Positions 15,690 to 24,379 of a stretch of DNA of 24,422 nucleotides are shown piece by piece; positions within the stretch are counted from its first letter, which is position 1, and every line of letters begins with the position of its first letter. A program made the position numbers and the translations under genes. The notes beneath the pieces were generated by a model. The model saw nothing but the letters and a program-made list of their open reading frames with translations, was not told the DNA's origin and did not search any database. The DNA comes from JAHFRG01 sp036522275 (GTDB lineage: Bacteria; Pseudomonadota; Gammaproteobacteria; Burkholderiales; JAHFRG01), in the NCBI GenBank assembly GCA_036522275.1, contig DATDGC010000084.1, positions 1-24,422 on the forward strand, in the 5' to 3' direction.

Positions 15690-17978
15690 ATGCAAAAAAA
15701 ACAACTGATAGGGAAAGCCTTTGTCGTCGCCGGCTTCCTGGCGGCGCCCGCCCTGGCAGAAAATCCAGCCACTGAACTTGAGGCGCCCAGCGTGGAGGTC
15801 ATCAGCACCACTCCACTGCCAAGCATCGGCACACCCATTCAAGAGGTTCCGGCCAACGTTCAGGCCGCGACCGGAGAGCAAATACAGAAACAGCACTCGC
15901 GGGATATCACAGAATTCCTTGATGACAACCTGACCAGCGTAAATATCAACTCGTCGCAAGGCAATCCGTTTCAGCCCGACGTCGATTTCCGCGGTTTCAC
16001 CGCATCCCCCTTGCTCGGCACACCGCAAGGGCTTTCCGTGTTCCAGGATGGCGTGCGGGTCAACGAGTCGTTCGGCGACACGGTCAACTGGGACCTGATT
16101 CCACAATCGGCCATCTCCAGCATCAATCTCATTCCCGGTTCCAATCCGCTGTTCGGCCTCAACACACTGGGCGGCTCACTGGCAATACATACTAAATCCG
16201 GTTTTGAATATCCGGGTTACTCGATTGAAAGCTACGGCGGTTCGTTCGGTACTGGGGCGGTCAACTTCGAAGCGGGCGGACACGGCGAGCGGATGGATTA
16301 TTTCATTACCGGCAATTATTACAACAGCGACGGCTTTCGCGACAACTCTGCGTCTTCGAGCCTGGTGCAGCAGTGGTTCGGCAAGGTCGGCTATCAAGAC
16401 AGCACCACCGACATTGATTTGAGTTTCACCGGCGCAGACAACAATCTGCAGGGCGGACAAACGATTCCGATATCTTTTTATAACGTAAATTCGGATCTGG
16501 TGTACACGTTCCCCGACATAACCACAAACCGCCTTGCTTTCCTCAACCTCAAAGGCAGCCATTTCCTCACCAGCAACAATCTCATCGCTGCCAATACCTA
16601 CTACCGCCGGTTGAGGAACAGCAACTTAAGCGGCAACACGAATAATCAGTTTGATCCCACTCTGTCAGTTGCTCCGGGCAATGCCCCCGCCTTGAATCAG
16701 CTCACTCTTATCGATCAAACCTCCTACGGAGGCTCGGTACAGTACAGTTATCTTGGCAATTTGTTCAGCCATAAAAACCAGTTCACCGCCGGTGCGAGCC
16801 TGGATGTGGGCAGCACCACTCTCACACAATCGGAGCAGGAAGTAGGCATCACCACTGACGGGAACACCAATACGATATTGTTGACGCCGTTTGCATTAAT
16901 CAACAATGTGCAGGGCGATAACCGCTATTACGGCCTTTACCTCACCAACAATTACTCGGTGACCGACAAAGTCAATGTCACCGCTTCAGGCCGCTACAAT
17001 TACGCCTCGGTCGACCTCGAGGACTTGACCGGCACGACACCGGCGCTGAATGGCAACAACGTGTTTACCCGTTTCAATCCCGCGGTGGGCTTCAACTACA
17101 ACCCCAATAAAGCGCTCACCACGTATGCCGCCTACAATGAGGGCATGCGGGCGCCCACTCCGGTGGAACTCGCCTGCTCCAACCCCAACACCCCTTGCAG
17201 CCTACCCAATGCATTCCTTTCCGACCCGCCGCTTAAGTTGGTGGTCTCCAGAACTTGGGAAATCGGCGCGCGCGGCGCGCTCGGCCAGAACACAAGCTGG
17301 AGCGCCGCTGTCTTCCATGCCAAACTTGCCAACGACATCGCGTTTATTAGCAGCTCGACCAGCACCAGCACCGGTTTCTTCCAAAACGTGGGCGACACGC
17401 GGCGCCAGGGCATTGAACTCGGTGTGAGCACCAAGCAGGGCCGTTTGTCATTATCCGCCAATTACAGCTTCATTGATGCTGGCTTCCAAACCCCGTTCAC
17501 CGAGAACAGCCCCAATAACTCCACAGCCGATGCAAACGGGCAAATTCAGGTGAATCCCGGCAACCGCATTCCAGGGATTTCCCGCCAAAGTTTCAAGGCG
17601 CGCATGGGCTACGCTTTCACGGACAAGTTTTTTGTTGGCGCGAGCCTCCAGGCTTACAGCAGCCAGTTCGCGCGCGGCAACGAAAACAACCTGGACAGCC
17701 AGGGGACGGTCGCCGGTTACGCGGTTGTAAACCTGAACGGACGTTACGAAATCATCCCGGGCCTGGAGTTATTCGCGCGCATCAACAACCTGTTCGACAA
17801 GAAGTACGCGAACATGGGCATACTGGGCAGCAATGTCTTAAGTGGGCCTAACAACTTTAATCCCGCAAATGCATTTGGAAAACCGGAGTTGTTCGTGGGT
17901 CCGGGCGCGCCGATCGCCGGATTTTTCGGCATCCGTTACTCGCTGGGAACTACAAAAAGACAAAAGGATTTGGACTAA
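15690..17978 (+). CDS. TonB-dependent outer-membrane receptor
   Basis: The 762-residue protein takes up a large or scarce substrate across the outer membrane using TonB energy. It has a signal peptide (residues 1-23, cleavage ALA-EN), a plug domain from about 40 to 180 (VPANVQAATGEQI, VFQDGVRVNESFGDTVNWDL, NPLFGLNTLGGSLAI), and a beta-barrel to the end with the familiar C-terminal pattern GLELFARINNLFDKKYA. A TonB box is only loosely visible (PSVEVIST). The substrate cannot be told. It ends with a charged tail (GTTKRQKDLD) after the last strand instead of the usual terminal aromatic residue. The ribosome binding site is weak. A terminator follows at once. Confidence 0.93.
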   Translation: MQKKQLIGKAFVVAGFLAAPALAENPATELEAPSVEVISTTPLPSIGTPIQEVPANVQAATGEQIQKQHSRDITEFLDDNLTSVNINSSQGNPFQPDVDFRGFTASPLLGTPQGLSVFQDGVRVNESFGDTVNWDLIPQSAISSINLIPGSNPLFGLNTLGGSLAIHTKSGFEYPGYSIESYGGSFGTGAVNFEAGGHGERMDYFITGNYYNSDGFRDNSASSSLVQQWFGKVGYQDSTTDIDLSFTGADNNLQGGQTIPISFYNVNSDLVYTFPDITTNRLAFLNLKGSHFLTSNNLIAANTYYRRLRNSNLSGNTNNQFDPTLSVAPGNAPALNQLTLIDQTSYGGSVQYSYLGNLFSHKNQFTAGASLDVGSTTLTQSEQEVGITTDGNTNTILLTPFALINNVQGDNRYYGLYLTNNYSVTDKVNVTASGRYNYASVDLEDLTGTTPALNGNNVFTRFNPAVGFNYNPNKALTTYAAYNEGMRAPTPVELACSNPNTPCSLPNAFLSDPPLKLVVSRTWEIGARGALGQNTSWSAAVFHAKLANDIAFISSSTSTSTGFFQNVGDTRRQGIELGVSTKQGRLSLSANYSFIDAGFQTPFTENSPNNSTADANGQIQVNPGNRIPGISRQSFKARMGYAFTDKFFVGASLQAYSSQFARGNENNLDSQGTVAGYAVVNLNGRYEIIPGLELFARINNLFDKKYANMGILGSNVLSGPNNFNPANAFGKPELFVGPGAPIAGFFGIRYSLGTTKRQKDLD

Positions 17979-18001
17979 AACGGGAATCGGGATTTAATGA
18001 A

Positions 18002-18030
18002 AAAAGGGCTGCCTTCCCGGCAGCCCTTTT
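18002..18030. terminator. bidirectional intrinsic terminator between the TonB receptor and the RND pump
   Basis: AAAAGGGCTGCC (18002-18013) pairs over 12 bp with GGCAGCCCTTTT (18019-18030) around a 5-nt loop. The A/T ends give a U tract to transcripts from either direction, so it can end both convergent units (stop codons at 17978 and 18060). Confidence 0.92.
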
Positions 18031-18059
18031 CGCATAACGTAAAGAGGTTTAAAGAAACT

Positions 18060-21000
18060 TCACCGGGGTTGAGTGAATCGCCCATAGCGCAACGCTAAAG
18101 GCGGCAAGACAACCAGATTCAGCAAAGTGGACGTGATAAGACCGCCGAGTATGACCGCAGCCATGGGCCCTTCAATTTCGTTTCCAGGCTCACCGCTCTG
18201 AACAGCCAAAGGCAACAGCCCAAGCGCCGTCACCAGGGCGGTCATGAAGATGGGGACGAGGCGCTCGGTCGCGCCGCGGATGGCGGCATCCATCCCCCAA
18301 GTCATTCCCTCTTCATTGACCAAATGCTGGTAATGGGAAATAAGCATGATGGAGTTACGCAGGGTAATGCCGAAGAGCGTGACGAAGCCCACCAGTGAAC
18401 CCAAAGTCAGCGTTCCCCCCGTTGCCCAAACAATCAACACACCACCGACCAAGGCGAAAGGAAGATTGGCCATGACAAGTAACAGCGCCCTAGAGCTCCT
18501 CAAAGCCAAAAAAAGCAACGCGATTACGATTACGCCCGCGATGACCGAGTACACGAATAAATCCCACTGCGAGCGCGCTTGGGCTTCGGCCTCTCCCGCG
18601 AAAACTGCATAAAAGCCCTTGAGAAAAGATACTTCGCTATAGATCCGTCTCTGGGCTTCCTCTACAAAGTCGGTCACATTCCGGCCCGATACATTTGCCG
18701 TGATGGTCTGCAAGCGTTGCGCGCCGCTATGCAATATGACGTAGCGGCCCGAGGTCTGATAGATATCTGCAATCTCGTTCAGGGGGATCATTATTCCTTC
18801 CGGACTTCGCAGGGTCAGGGTCCCGACTTCGGTGGGGTTCAGACGCGCAGCAGCGTTCAATACAACAGAGACATCGAAAACGCGGCTGCCCTCGTAGACC
18901 TGTGCAACAACCGCGCCTTCGTAGGCTGCCTGGATGGAATCAAGCACATCGAGCGGCGCGAAGCCCCAGCGCGCCAACTGCTCCGATCGTAAGCGAATCA
19001 CCAGTTGCGGGGTGCCCTGTGGAGATTGCATTTGTACACCTGTTGCACCGGGAATGCCGCTTAATATTTTGGCGATTTCCACGGCCTTGACGTCAAGCAC
19101 ATCCAGATCATTGCCGAAGATATTCACGATGACTTGGGCCGTGTAGCCGGAGATGGTTTCTTCTATTCGTTCGGTAAGATAGGTCCGGACCGTAAAATCT
19201 ACACCCGGGAATCGACTGAGCGTCTGTCGGATTTGACCAAGTAATTGCCGCTGCTCCTCGCCGCTTGACGGCTTGAGGTCTACGTCAAACTCGCTGACAT
19301 GCAGCCCGGTGGTATCAACCCATTTTTCGGCGCGGCCTACGCGCTGGGAAACCGAGCGTACGCCCTGAAGCTTGCGCAGCGCGGCGGTGACCTCGGCGCC
19401 CAACCGGAGCGCTTCATTGAGAGAGGTCCCCGGTATCCCTGTCATGTGAACGATGTAATGCCCTTCCCGCAACTCCGGCAAGAACCTTATGGAGAAAAAC
19501 GGCAAAACCGCCAGCGCGCCGACGCAAAGCAAGGCAGCCACGACTATAACGGTATTTGAATGACGCTCAACGCGCGTGATGAGGTTTGCGTATCTTGTTT
19601 TTAATTGCCTGATCAACCATGGGTCCTCCGTCGCGAACCGCATCCGATGAAGCATGGCATAGGCAAGCGCCGGGGTCACCGTAAGCGCAACCACAAGCGA
19701 CGTCAGGATTGCAAGGATATAAGCGAGTGCAAGCGGGGCAAACAGCTTGCCGGCAACCCCTGAAAGGGCAAGCACCGGCATGAAAACGAGAACCACGATG
19801 AAGGTGGCATAGACCACGGCGCTGCGCACTTCGACTGAAGCGTTTACGATTATTTGGGTTATGGGCAAAGGTTGCGGCAGCGTCCGGTTTATCCGCAGAC
19901 GGCGGAAAATATTTTCCACATCGACGATGGCGTCATCCACGACTTCGCCAAGGGCAATCGCCAAACCACCCAGCGTCATGATGTTAAGGCTCACATCCAG
20001 ATAATGCAGCGCGATAACCGCCGCGATCAGCGACAGGGGAATTGCGGTTGCAGAAATGAATGCGGTGCGGACGTTAAAGAGAAAGAGAAACAGCACGATC
20101 ACCACCAGGACAGCGCCCAACAAGAGTGCTGTGCTTAATCCGTTAATCGCTACCAGTATAAAATTAACGGGCCTGAACAAGTCGGCGTGGAGAATCACCT
20201 GGTTTGCAGCAAAAACCGATTTCAAGCCCTTCAAGGATTTTTCGACGGCCTGGGAAACTGTAAGTGTGTCCGCGCCGAATTGGCTGTTGATCATCAGGAT
20301 CACACCCTGTTTACCCTCCACCAATGCACCGCCAATGGAAGGCGCTGGGGCGTAAACGACTTCAGCGATATCTCCCAGCCGCACGCTGATCCCATTCTTA
20401 TGCAGGACGACCACTTGTGCTAATTGCGCGGGCGTCAGGGCCTCGCTCTGTGGGTTGAGAACGATGCGCTGATTTTCGTTTTCAATAAATCCCCCGCCAC
20501 GCACCCCGGTTGAGCGCCGCGCGGCGTTCAAAACATCCAGCAGGGACAGGTTATAAAGCACGAGCTTTTGCCGGTCGATCTGTATTTGAAGTTGTTTTAC
20601 TTCGCCTCCGAATACATTAACGCTGCCTACACCCGGGACACTCAGGAGGCGCGGTTTTACCGTCCAATCGGCAATCGTACGAAGCTCCATCGGGTTGCGC
20701 GTATTCGAAGTCAACCCGATTGCCAGTAATTGGTTGGCGGAAGAAGAAAGCGGGGTCATTGCAGGCAGCTTTACTCCGCGAGGCAGTTGTCCGGCAAGCG
20801 CGTTGAGCCGCTCTGTGACCAGTTGGCGGGCCTGATAGATATTCGTCCCGCCATGAAAGGTCATGGTGATTACCGAAAGCCCCTGGATAGACTGTGAACG
20901 CATGGTCTCAAGACTGATAATCCCGCCCAGCGTGTTTTCAATCTGCTGAGTTACCAGCACTTCCACATGCTCGGCGGAAAGCCCCGGGGCTTCCGTCTGG

Positions 21001-21146
21001 ATTACCACCAGGGGCGGCGCGAATTCGGGAAATACGTCTAGTCTGGATTTAAAAAAGGTGTAGATGCCAAAGCCGAGCACCAGGCAGGCTAAAGCGATAA
21101 CCACGCCACGAAAGCGAACTGAAAAACGGACGATAGAGGAAAGTAT
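18060..21146 (-). CDS. RND efflux pump, inner-membrane subunit (heavy-metal-efflux type, CzcA/CusA-like)
   Basis: The proton-driven inner-membrane trimer of a tripartite pump, with twelve helices and two large periplasmic loops. TM4 carries GEVVDDAIVDVENIFRR (Asp and Glu residues at about 404, 405, 409 and 411 from the ATA), the acidic cluster typical of metal-efflux RND proteins. A GTG at 21104 would give 1014 residues and cut into the first helix. Upstream in frame the sequence encodes ILSSIVRFSVRFRG, matching the conserved RND N-terminus, and AGGAAG is spaced 5 bp from an ATA codon at 21146. I therefore place the start there (1028 residues), although ATA is a very rare start codon. Last gene of the operon, ended by a shared terminator. 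Substrate not proven. Confidence 0.85.
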   Translation of the reverse strand: MLSSIVRFSVRFRGVVIALACLVLGFGIYTFFKSRLDVFPEFAPPLVVIQTEAPGLSAEHVEVLVTQQIENTLGGIISLETMRSQSIQGLSVITMTFHGGTNIYQARQLVTERLNALAGQLPRGVKLPAMTPLSSSANQLLAIGLTSNTRNPMELRTIADWTVKPRLLSVPGVGSVNVFGGEVKQLQIQIDRQKLVLYNLSLLDVLNAARRSTGVRGGGFIENENQRIVLNPQSEALTPAQLAQVVVLHKNGISVRLGDIAEVVYAPAPSIGGALVEGKQGVILMINSQFGADTLTVSQAVEKSLKGLKSVFAANQVILHADLFRPVNFILVAINGLSTALLLGAVLVVIVLFLFLFNVRTAFISATAIPLSLIAAVIALHYLDVSLNIMTLGGLAIALGEVVDDAIVDVENIFRRLRINRTLPQPLPITQIIVNASVEVRSAVVYATFIVVLVFMPVLALSGVAGKLFAPLALAYILAILTSLVVALTVTPALAYAMLHRMRFATEDPWLIRQLKTRYANLITRVERHSNTVIVVAALLCVGALAVLPFFSIRFLPELREGHYIVHMTGIPGTSLNEALRLGAEVTAALRKLQGVRSVSQRVGRAEKWVDTTGLHVSEFDVDLKPSSGEEQRQLLGQIRQTLSRFPGVDFTVRTYLTERIEETISGYTAQVIVNIFGNDLDVLDVKAVEIAKILSGIPGATGVQMQSPQGTPQLVIRLRSEQLARWGFAPLDVLDSIQAAYEGAVVAQVYEGSRVFDVSVVLNAAARLNPTEVGTLTLRSPEGIMIPLNEIADIYQTSGRYVILHSGAQRLQTITANVSGRNVTDFVEEAQRRIYSEVSFLKGFYAVFAGEAEAQARSQWDLFVYSVIAGVIVIALLFLALRSSRALLLVMANLPFALVGGVLIVWATGGTLTLGSLVGFVTLFGITLRNSIMLISHYQHLVNEEGMTWGMDAAIRGATERLVPIFMTALVTALGLLPLAVQSGEPGNEIEGPMAAVILGGLITSTLLNLVVLPPLALRYGRFTQPR

Positions 21147-21199
21147 GGTTGCTTCCTGTTATTCTTAAGTAAAAAAGAAACCCAAGTTGCTACGAGATG

Positions 21200-22333
21200 T
21201 TAATTCTGATCTCCGCCATCCCCGGTTTGTATTTGCGAGCGGAGCTCTTCGGAGAGCATGAGCTGAGCGCCCTTCACAACAATACGATCCCCCGGTTTGA
21301 AACCGTCGGTAACAAAAAATCCCCCATCCTGCGCATAATTATCGGGTACAGCGCGCCTCTCGAAGCGCTCTTGATCCAACTGCACGTATGACCACGCCTG
21401 GCCGGCATACCAGACAATTGCAACGCCTGGAATAAACACGCCCCGCTTTGGCTGGCTCGATGTCGGGAAATGCGCCGTTACGCGGGTGCCCGCTGCAAGC
21501 AGCGTTGATGTCCGATAGAAATAGGCGCTGCCGAGAATTAGCGGATCGCTCTGAGGCGAAGCTGACACCAGATTAGCATTTACACGAGGGTTATTATTTG
21601 CGCCAACCTGTATCCTTGATGGCGCGGAAATCTTCAGGCCGGGCGGCAGAGTGATGCGCACTATGACTTCCTCGCGCTTGAGAAATTTTTGAAATTCAGG
21701 CGATGCGCGGGCGAGTGCCCAGCTTGCCAGCGGTTCGCCATATTGCTGGCGTGCAGACCCTCTCATATCCTGAATCGCCAACGTTGCAGCTTCTAGTTTG
21801 GCCTCATCGGATAGATATGCCTGCTCTGCCTTCTGCAGGGCTTTCAATGACATGTTTTGATTGTCCTGGTAAAGCGCTTGGGTGCGCTCATATTCTTGCT
21901 TGGACACATTTGCAGCAGCACGCGCGATCTCGGCCTCGGCCAATGCCGCGTTGAAGCGGGTGCGCAGTTCGGTCAGCGGGTGCAAATCCAGTACGGTGCC
22001 GTAGGCGACGGATTCTGTTTGGTAGCTCGCCGCTTCGAGCGGCTCCTCCTTAATGCCGCTTTGTTCTTGCATCGCTGCGCCCAGCTTCACCGAAGTAAAA
22101 CCACCTGCTGCAGCGGCTGCAATGCTCGATCCGGCGGCGGCCGGCATGTCGCTTGGCGTCGCCTTTGTCCCGTCGTCGCCATGTTTCAGATTAGGGTTTC
22201 GGCCGGATTCTTCTGTTGCCTTCGAAGTCGCGTGCCCACGCCATTCCTGCGGCAACACGAAGACAAGTATTGCAATTGCGCCAATCAGCGAAACGAGGAC
22301 AATAACGGCCTTAAATTTGAACATGGTTTTCAT
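21200..22333 (-). CDS. RND efflux periplasmic adaptor (membrane fusion protein)
   Basis: The 377-residue protein links the inner-membrane pump to the outer-membrane factor. It has an N-terminal membrane anchor (about residues 8-27), a low-complexity linker rich in Ala, Gly, Asp and Lys to about 80, a coiled-coil hairpin around 125-190 (ALAEAEIARAAANVSKQEY ... KALQKAEQAYLSDEAKLEA), and C-terminal beta-barrel and membrane-proximal domains (GVFIPGVAIVWYAGQAWSYV ... FKPGDRIVVKGAQLML). A standard lipoyl half-motif of the usual G.V.AP.DG.V form is not obvious. It overlaps the outer-membrane factor by 4 bp (ATGA). There is no visible His/Met-rich metal site, so metal specificity is uncertain. Confidence 0.87.
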   Translation of the reverse strand: MKTMFKFKAVIVLVSLIGAIAILVFVLPQEWRGHATSKATEESGRNPNLKHGDDGTKATPSDMPAAAGSSIAAAAAGGFTSVKLGAAMQEQSGIKEEPLEAASYQTESVAYGTVLDLHPLTELRTRFNAALAEAEIARAAANVSKQEYERTQALYQDNQNMSLKALQKAEQAYLSDEAKLEAATLAIQDMRGSARQQYGEPLASWALARASPEFQKFLKREEVIVRITLPPGLKISAPSRIQVGANNNPRVNANLVSASPQSDPLILGSAYFYRTSTLLAAGTRVTAHFPTSSQPKRGVFIPGVAIVWYAGQAWSYVQLDQERFERRAVPDNYAQDGGFFVTDGFKPGDRIVVKGAQLMLSEELRSQIQTGDGGDQN

Positions 22334-23757
22334 TCGCCGACGGGTTTTAACAATGGGCGCTGCAGTGCATCTTCCAGCTGACCGATTGCTTGTTGAACCT
22401 TGATGAGGGGATCTTCGCCGACCAGCCTATTTGAATAAAATGCGCGTTGCGCATGTGTAAACGTCAGCCTGTCCGTTTCACCGGTATTAAAAGTATTTTG
22501 CAAAGCTTTTAGTTGATTTTCACGAGCGGACAGCAAGACATCAGAAGTAGCAAGGTTGCCTGCGGCGGCGTAATAATTCTGAAGCGCCTGTTCTGAAACG
22601 TTGATTGCGCGCGCTTGCAAAGCTTTTACTTGCGCTGCCGCCTCGTCCCGCTTTGCCTCTGCTTCGGCAATGGGGCCTTCGTTTCGGTTGAAAAGCGGCA
22701 ATGCAATGAAGGAAACGGGTAATACCACGCTATCCCCGTCTTTGTTGTACAGATAGCCCGGGCCCAGATGGATATTAGGATACTGCTTGGCGATTTCCAG
22801 TTGCAGAGCAGCCTGGCTTGCTTCGTATTTTGCCAGCGCACTCAACAAATCAGACCGGCTTAGCACGGCCTTATAACGAACTTCATCAGCAGGAACATCA
22901 AAATGACTTTGCTCGAAAACGTCAAACGATATCTTAATATCGCCGAGAGCGCTTACAGGGAGTCCGATTGCCGATGCGATACGAGCCCGCGCATCGCTTA
23001 TTTGCATTTTTGCCAGGGCCAGATCCCGACTATTTTGGCTGAGAGCAATCTTTGCCTCGTGGACTTCTGCAGCTGATGCAGCACCATGTGAAAGCCGCTT
23101 ATCCAGCATGTCTACAATTTCCTCCTGCGCGGATATCACCTTTTCCAGAAGCGATGCTTTGCGGCTTGCCGCGTACAGGCCGAGCAGGTCGCTGCGAAGT
23201 CGACTTCTTACCTGCCACGCGACGTTGCCGATATCCAGGCGTGCGGCCAGCGAAAGCTGCTGAGCCTGCGCGACTCGATAGCCACGTTTGCCCGCGGTTT
23301 CAATTGGGATATCCAGATTAATGCCATAAGTCCAGGGCGTGTCACCATTTTTGGCGTCTACGGTATATCCGAACGGCAGCTGTAGTGTCGGATTGGGGCG
23401 CTGTCCAGCCGTCTTAACGGCCGCCGCGGCGACACTCCATTTCGCGCGTGCAATGTCCAGCTCGGGGTTGTAGTAATACGTTGCAAGCGTCAATGTTGTC
23501 AGATCCCACCATTGCGGTGGCCACGGGTTGACGTCGCGGCGCTGATTCGTGGCAATAAATTTTTGCAGCTCGGCGCTCTCCAATGAACGGGCTTCAAAAG
23601 TCCGCCCCATCTCTGCCAGTTGGATAGGGCGATTCTGGTAAGTAGCACAAGCTGACAATAATAGAGTCAATATCATGAGTGACACATTGACACGACAACC
23701 TCCGAAGAGCGTCAATCTCGATAAACTGCGGAAGTCAAAATGGTATTTTTCTGACAT
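22330..23757 (-). CDS. outer-membrane efflux lipoprotein (TolC/CzcC-like)
   Basis: The outer-membrane channel subunit of the pump. It contains a lipobox LLSAC with the modified Cys at about residue 37 and two TolC-type repeats rich in long helices (SLAARLDIGNVAWQVRSRLRSDL ... SRKASLLEKVISAQEEIVDML; LQLEIAKQYPNIHLGPGY ... EAEAKRDEAAAQVKALQAR). I place the start at the ATG at 23757 (475 residues); a TTG two codons earlier is possible. Neither has a Shine-Dalgarno, and 36 residues before the lipid Cys is long, so a downstream start is possible. It is first in the C-B-A operon and overlaps the adaptor gene by 4 bp. Confidence 0.86.
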   Translation of the reverse strand: MSEKYHFDFRSLSRLTLFGGCRVNVSLMILTLLLSACATYQNRPIQLAEMGRTFEARSLESAELQKFIATNQRRDVNPWPPQWWDLTTLTLATYYYNPELDIARAKWSVAAAAVKTAGQRPNPTLQLPFGYTVDAKNGDTPWTYGINLDIPIETAGKRGYRVAQAQQLSLAARLDIGNVAWQVRSRLRSDLLGLYAASRKASLLEKVISAQEEIVDMLDKRLSHGAASAAEVHEAKIALSQNSRDLALAKMQISDARARIASAIGLPVSALGDIKISFDVFEQSHFDVPADEVRYKAVLSRSDLLSALAKYEASQAALQLEIAKQYPNIHLGPGYLYNKDGDSVVLPVSFIALPLFNRNEGPIAEAEAKRDEAAAQVKALQARAINVSEQALQNYYAAAGNLATSDVLLSARENQLKALQNTFNTGETDRLTFTHAQRAFYSNRLVGEDPLIKVQQAIGQLEDALQRPLLKPVGE

Positions 23758-23792
23758 AGTCAATCAGCGTCTGGCCTGCTGTTTGCCCAACA

Positions 23793-23798
23793 ATTATA
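23793..23798 (-). promoter_or_regulatory. perfect -10 box upstream of the efflux operon
   Basis: TATAAT on the minus strand, 36 bp upstream of the chosen outer-membrane factor start. No recognisable -35 box lies at 16-20 bp spacing, which would fit a promoter needing an activator. A GTTTC-N6-GAAAC repeat lies just upstream (about 23819-23834). This is a suggestion only. Confidence 0.35.
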
Positions 23799-24049
23799 GT
23801 TTCTGCGGTGAAGCGGCGGTTTCCCTGAAGAAACGGGGCTAAGCAAGATTAAAATCTGTGCTTCTACCCTGCGGCTGTTTTAAGGCCGATGAGGCCCGCT
23901 CTGGAATGGAATGATTGTACTAGACTGGAAGCATAAAATTACACCCGTGAATTGGAAGCATCACATTTCGGGCAATTCTATGGTTCTAGGGGCAGGATGT
24001 GATTAGACCCATAACATTGCCGTGGTCAGAACCATAACTTTGCAGTTTT

Positions 24050-24231
24050 TATCCAGATTTCACCACTTAAACGGGCTTGAGCTACGCTATCCGGAAGCAT
24101 AATCTTGCCGCGAGTTCGAACTCGGAACGGGGGTCAACATTTTTAGCTCCCCAACCCGGTCAAATCTGAGAACTCTTGGTTACTGAGGGATCGCTGGGCT
24201 AACGGGTCCCCGGTTCGGACAAATCTGGATA
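24050..24231. repeat. 11-bp inverted repeat pair bounding 182 bp, possible IS ends
   Basis: TATCCAGATTT at 24050-24060 is the exact complement of AAATCTGGATA at 24221-24231. A related direct copy (GGTCAAATCTGAGAAC, 24161-24176, against GGACAAATCTGGATAC, 24217-24232) lies inside. The pattern suggests termini of a decayed or nested insertion sequence; family not identified. Confidence 0.4.
24111..24124. repeat. 14-bp perfect palindrome
   Basis: CGAGTTCGAACTCG is perfectly self-complementary, and is followed within a few bases by GGGGG ... CCCC (24129-24156). It may be part of an older IS end or of the target into which the IS110-family element inserted; IS110-family elements often choose repetitive palindromic targets. 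Function not established. Confidence 0.4.
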
Positions 24232-24299
24232 CTGGTTTGAGGACATTATGGTGCTCTTTAGGCTCTCAGAATGGCTGGATACGGCCAAGAGCAATGGGA

Positions 24300-24377
24300 T
24301 GGACTCCTCCTCACCCACCGGCATCAATGTGCCAGACTGGACGTCTTATCAACCAGTCAAGAGAGAGAAGGAGTCCA
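24300..24377 (+). promoter_or_regulatory. long-range stem that would cover the transposase ribosome binding site
   Basis: TGGACTCCT (24300-24308) is exactly complementary to AGGAGTCCA (24369-24377), which includes the Shine-Dalgarno of the transposase (AAGGAG, 6 bp before ATG). A second hairpin GACTGG/CCAGTC (24335-24340, 24353-24358) lies inside the loop. In RNA this would form a two-tier structure hiding the ribosome binding site. In IS110-group elements this non-coding left end also encodes the bridge (seek) RNA. Confidence 0.5.
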
Positions 24378-24379
24378 AG

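Larger units (their letters stand above)
23758..24379. other. 622-bp intergenic mosaic between the efflux operon and the IS110-family gene
   Basis: No gene is seen. The region carries three copies of GGAAGCAT (23927-23934, 23954-23961, 24093-24100), the inverted repeat TATGGTTCT/AGAACCATA (23979-23987, 24028-24036), a 14-bp palindrome (24111-24124), an 11-bp inverted repeat 160 bp apart (24050-24060, 24221-24231), and an imperfect direct repeat (24161-24176, 24217-24232). It looks like stacked insertion-sequence ends. The last 150-200 bp belongs to the left end of the IS110-family element, whose exact left boundary I cannot place. Confidence 0.6.
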
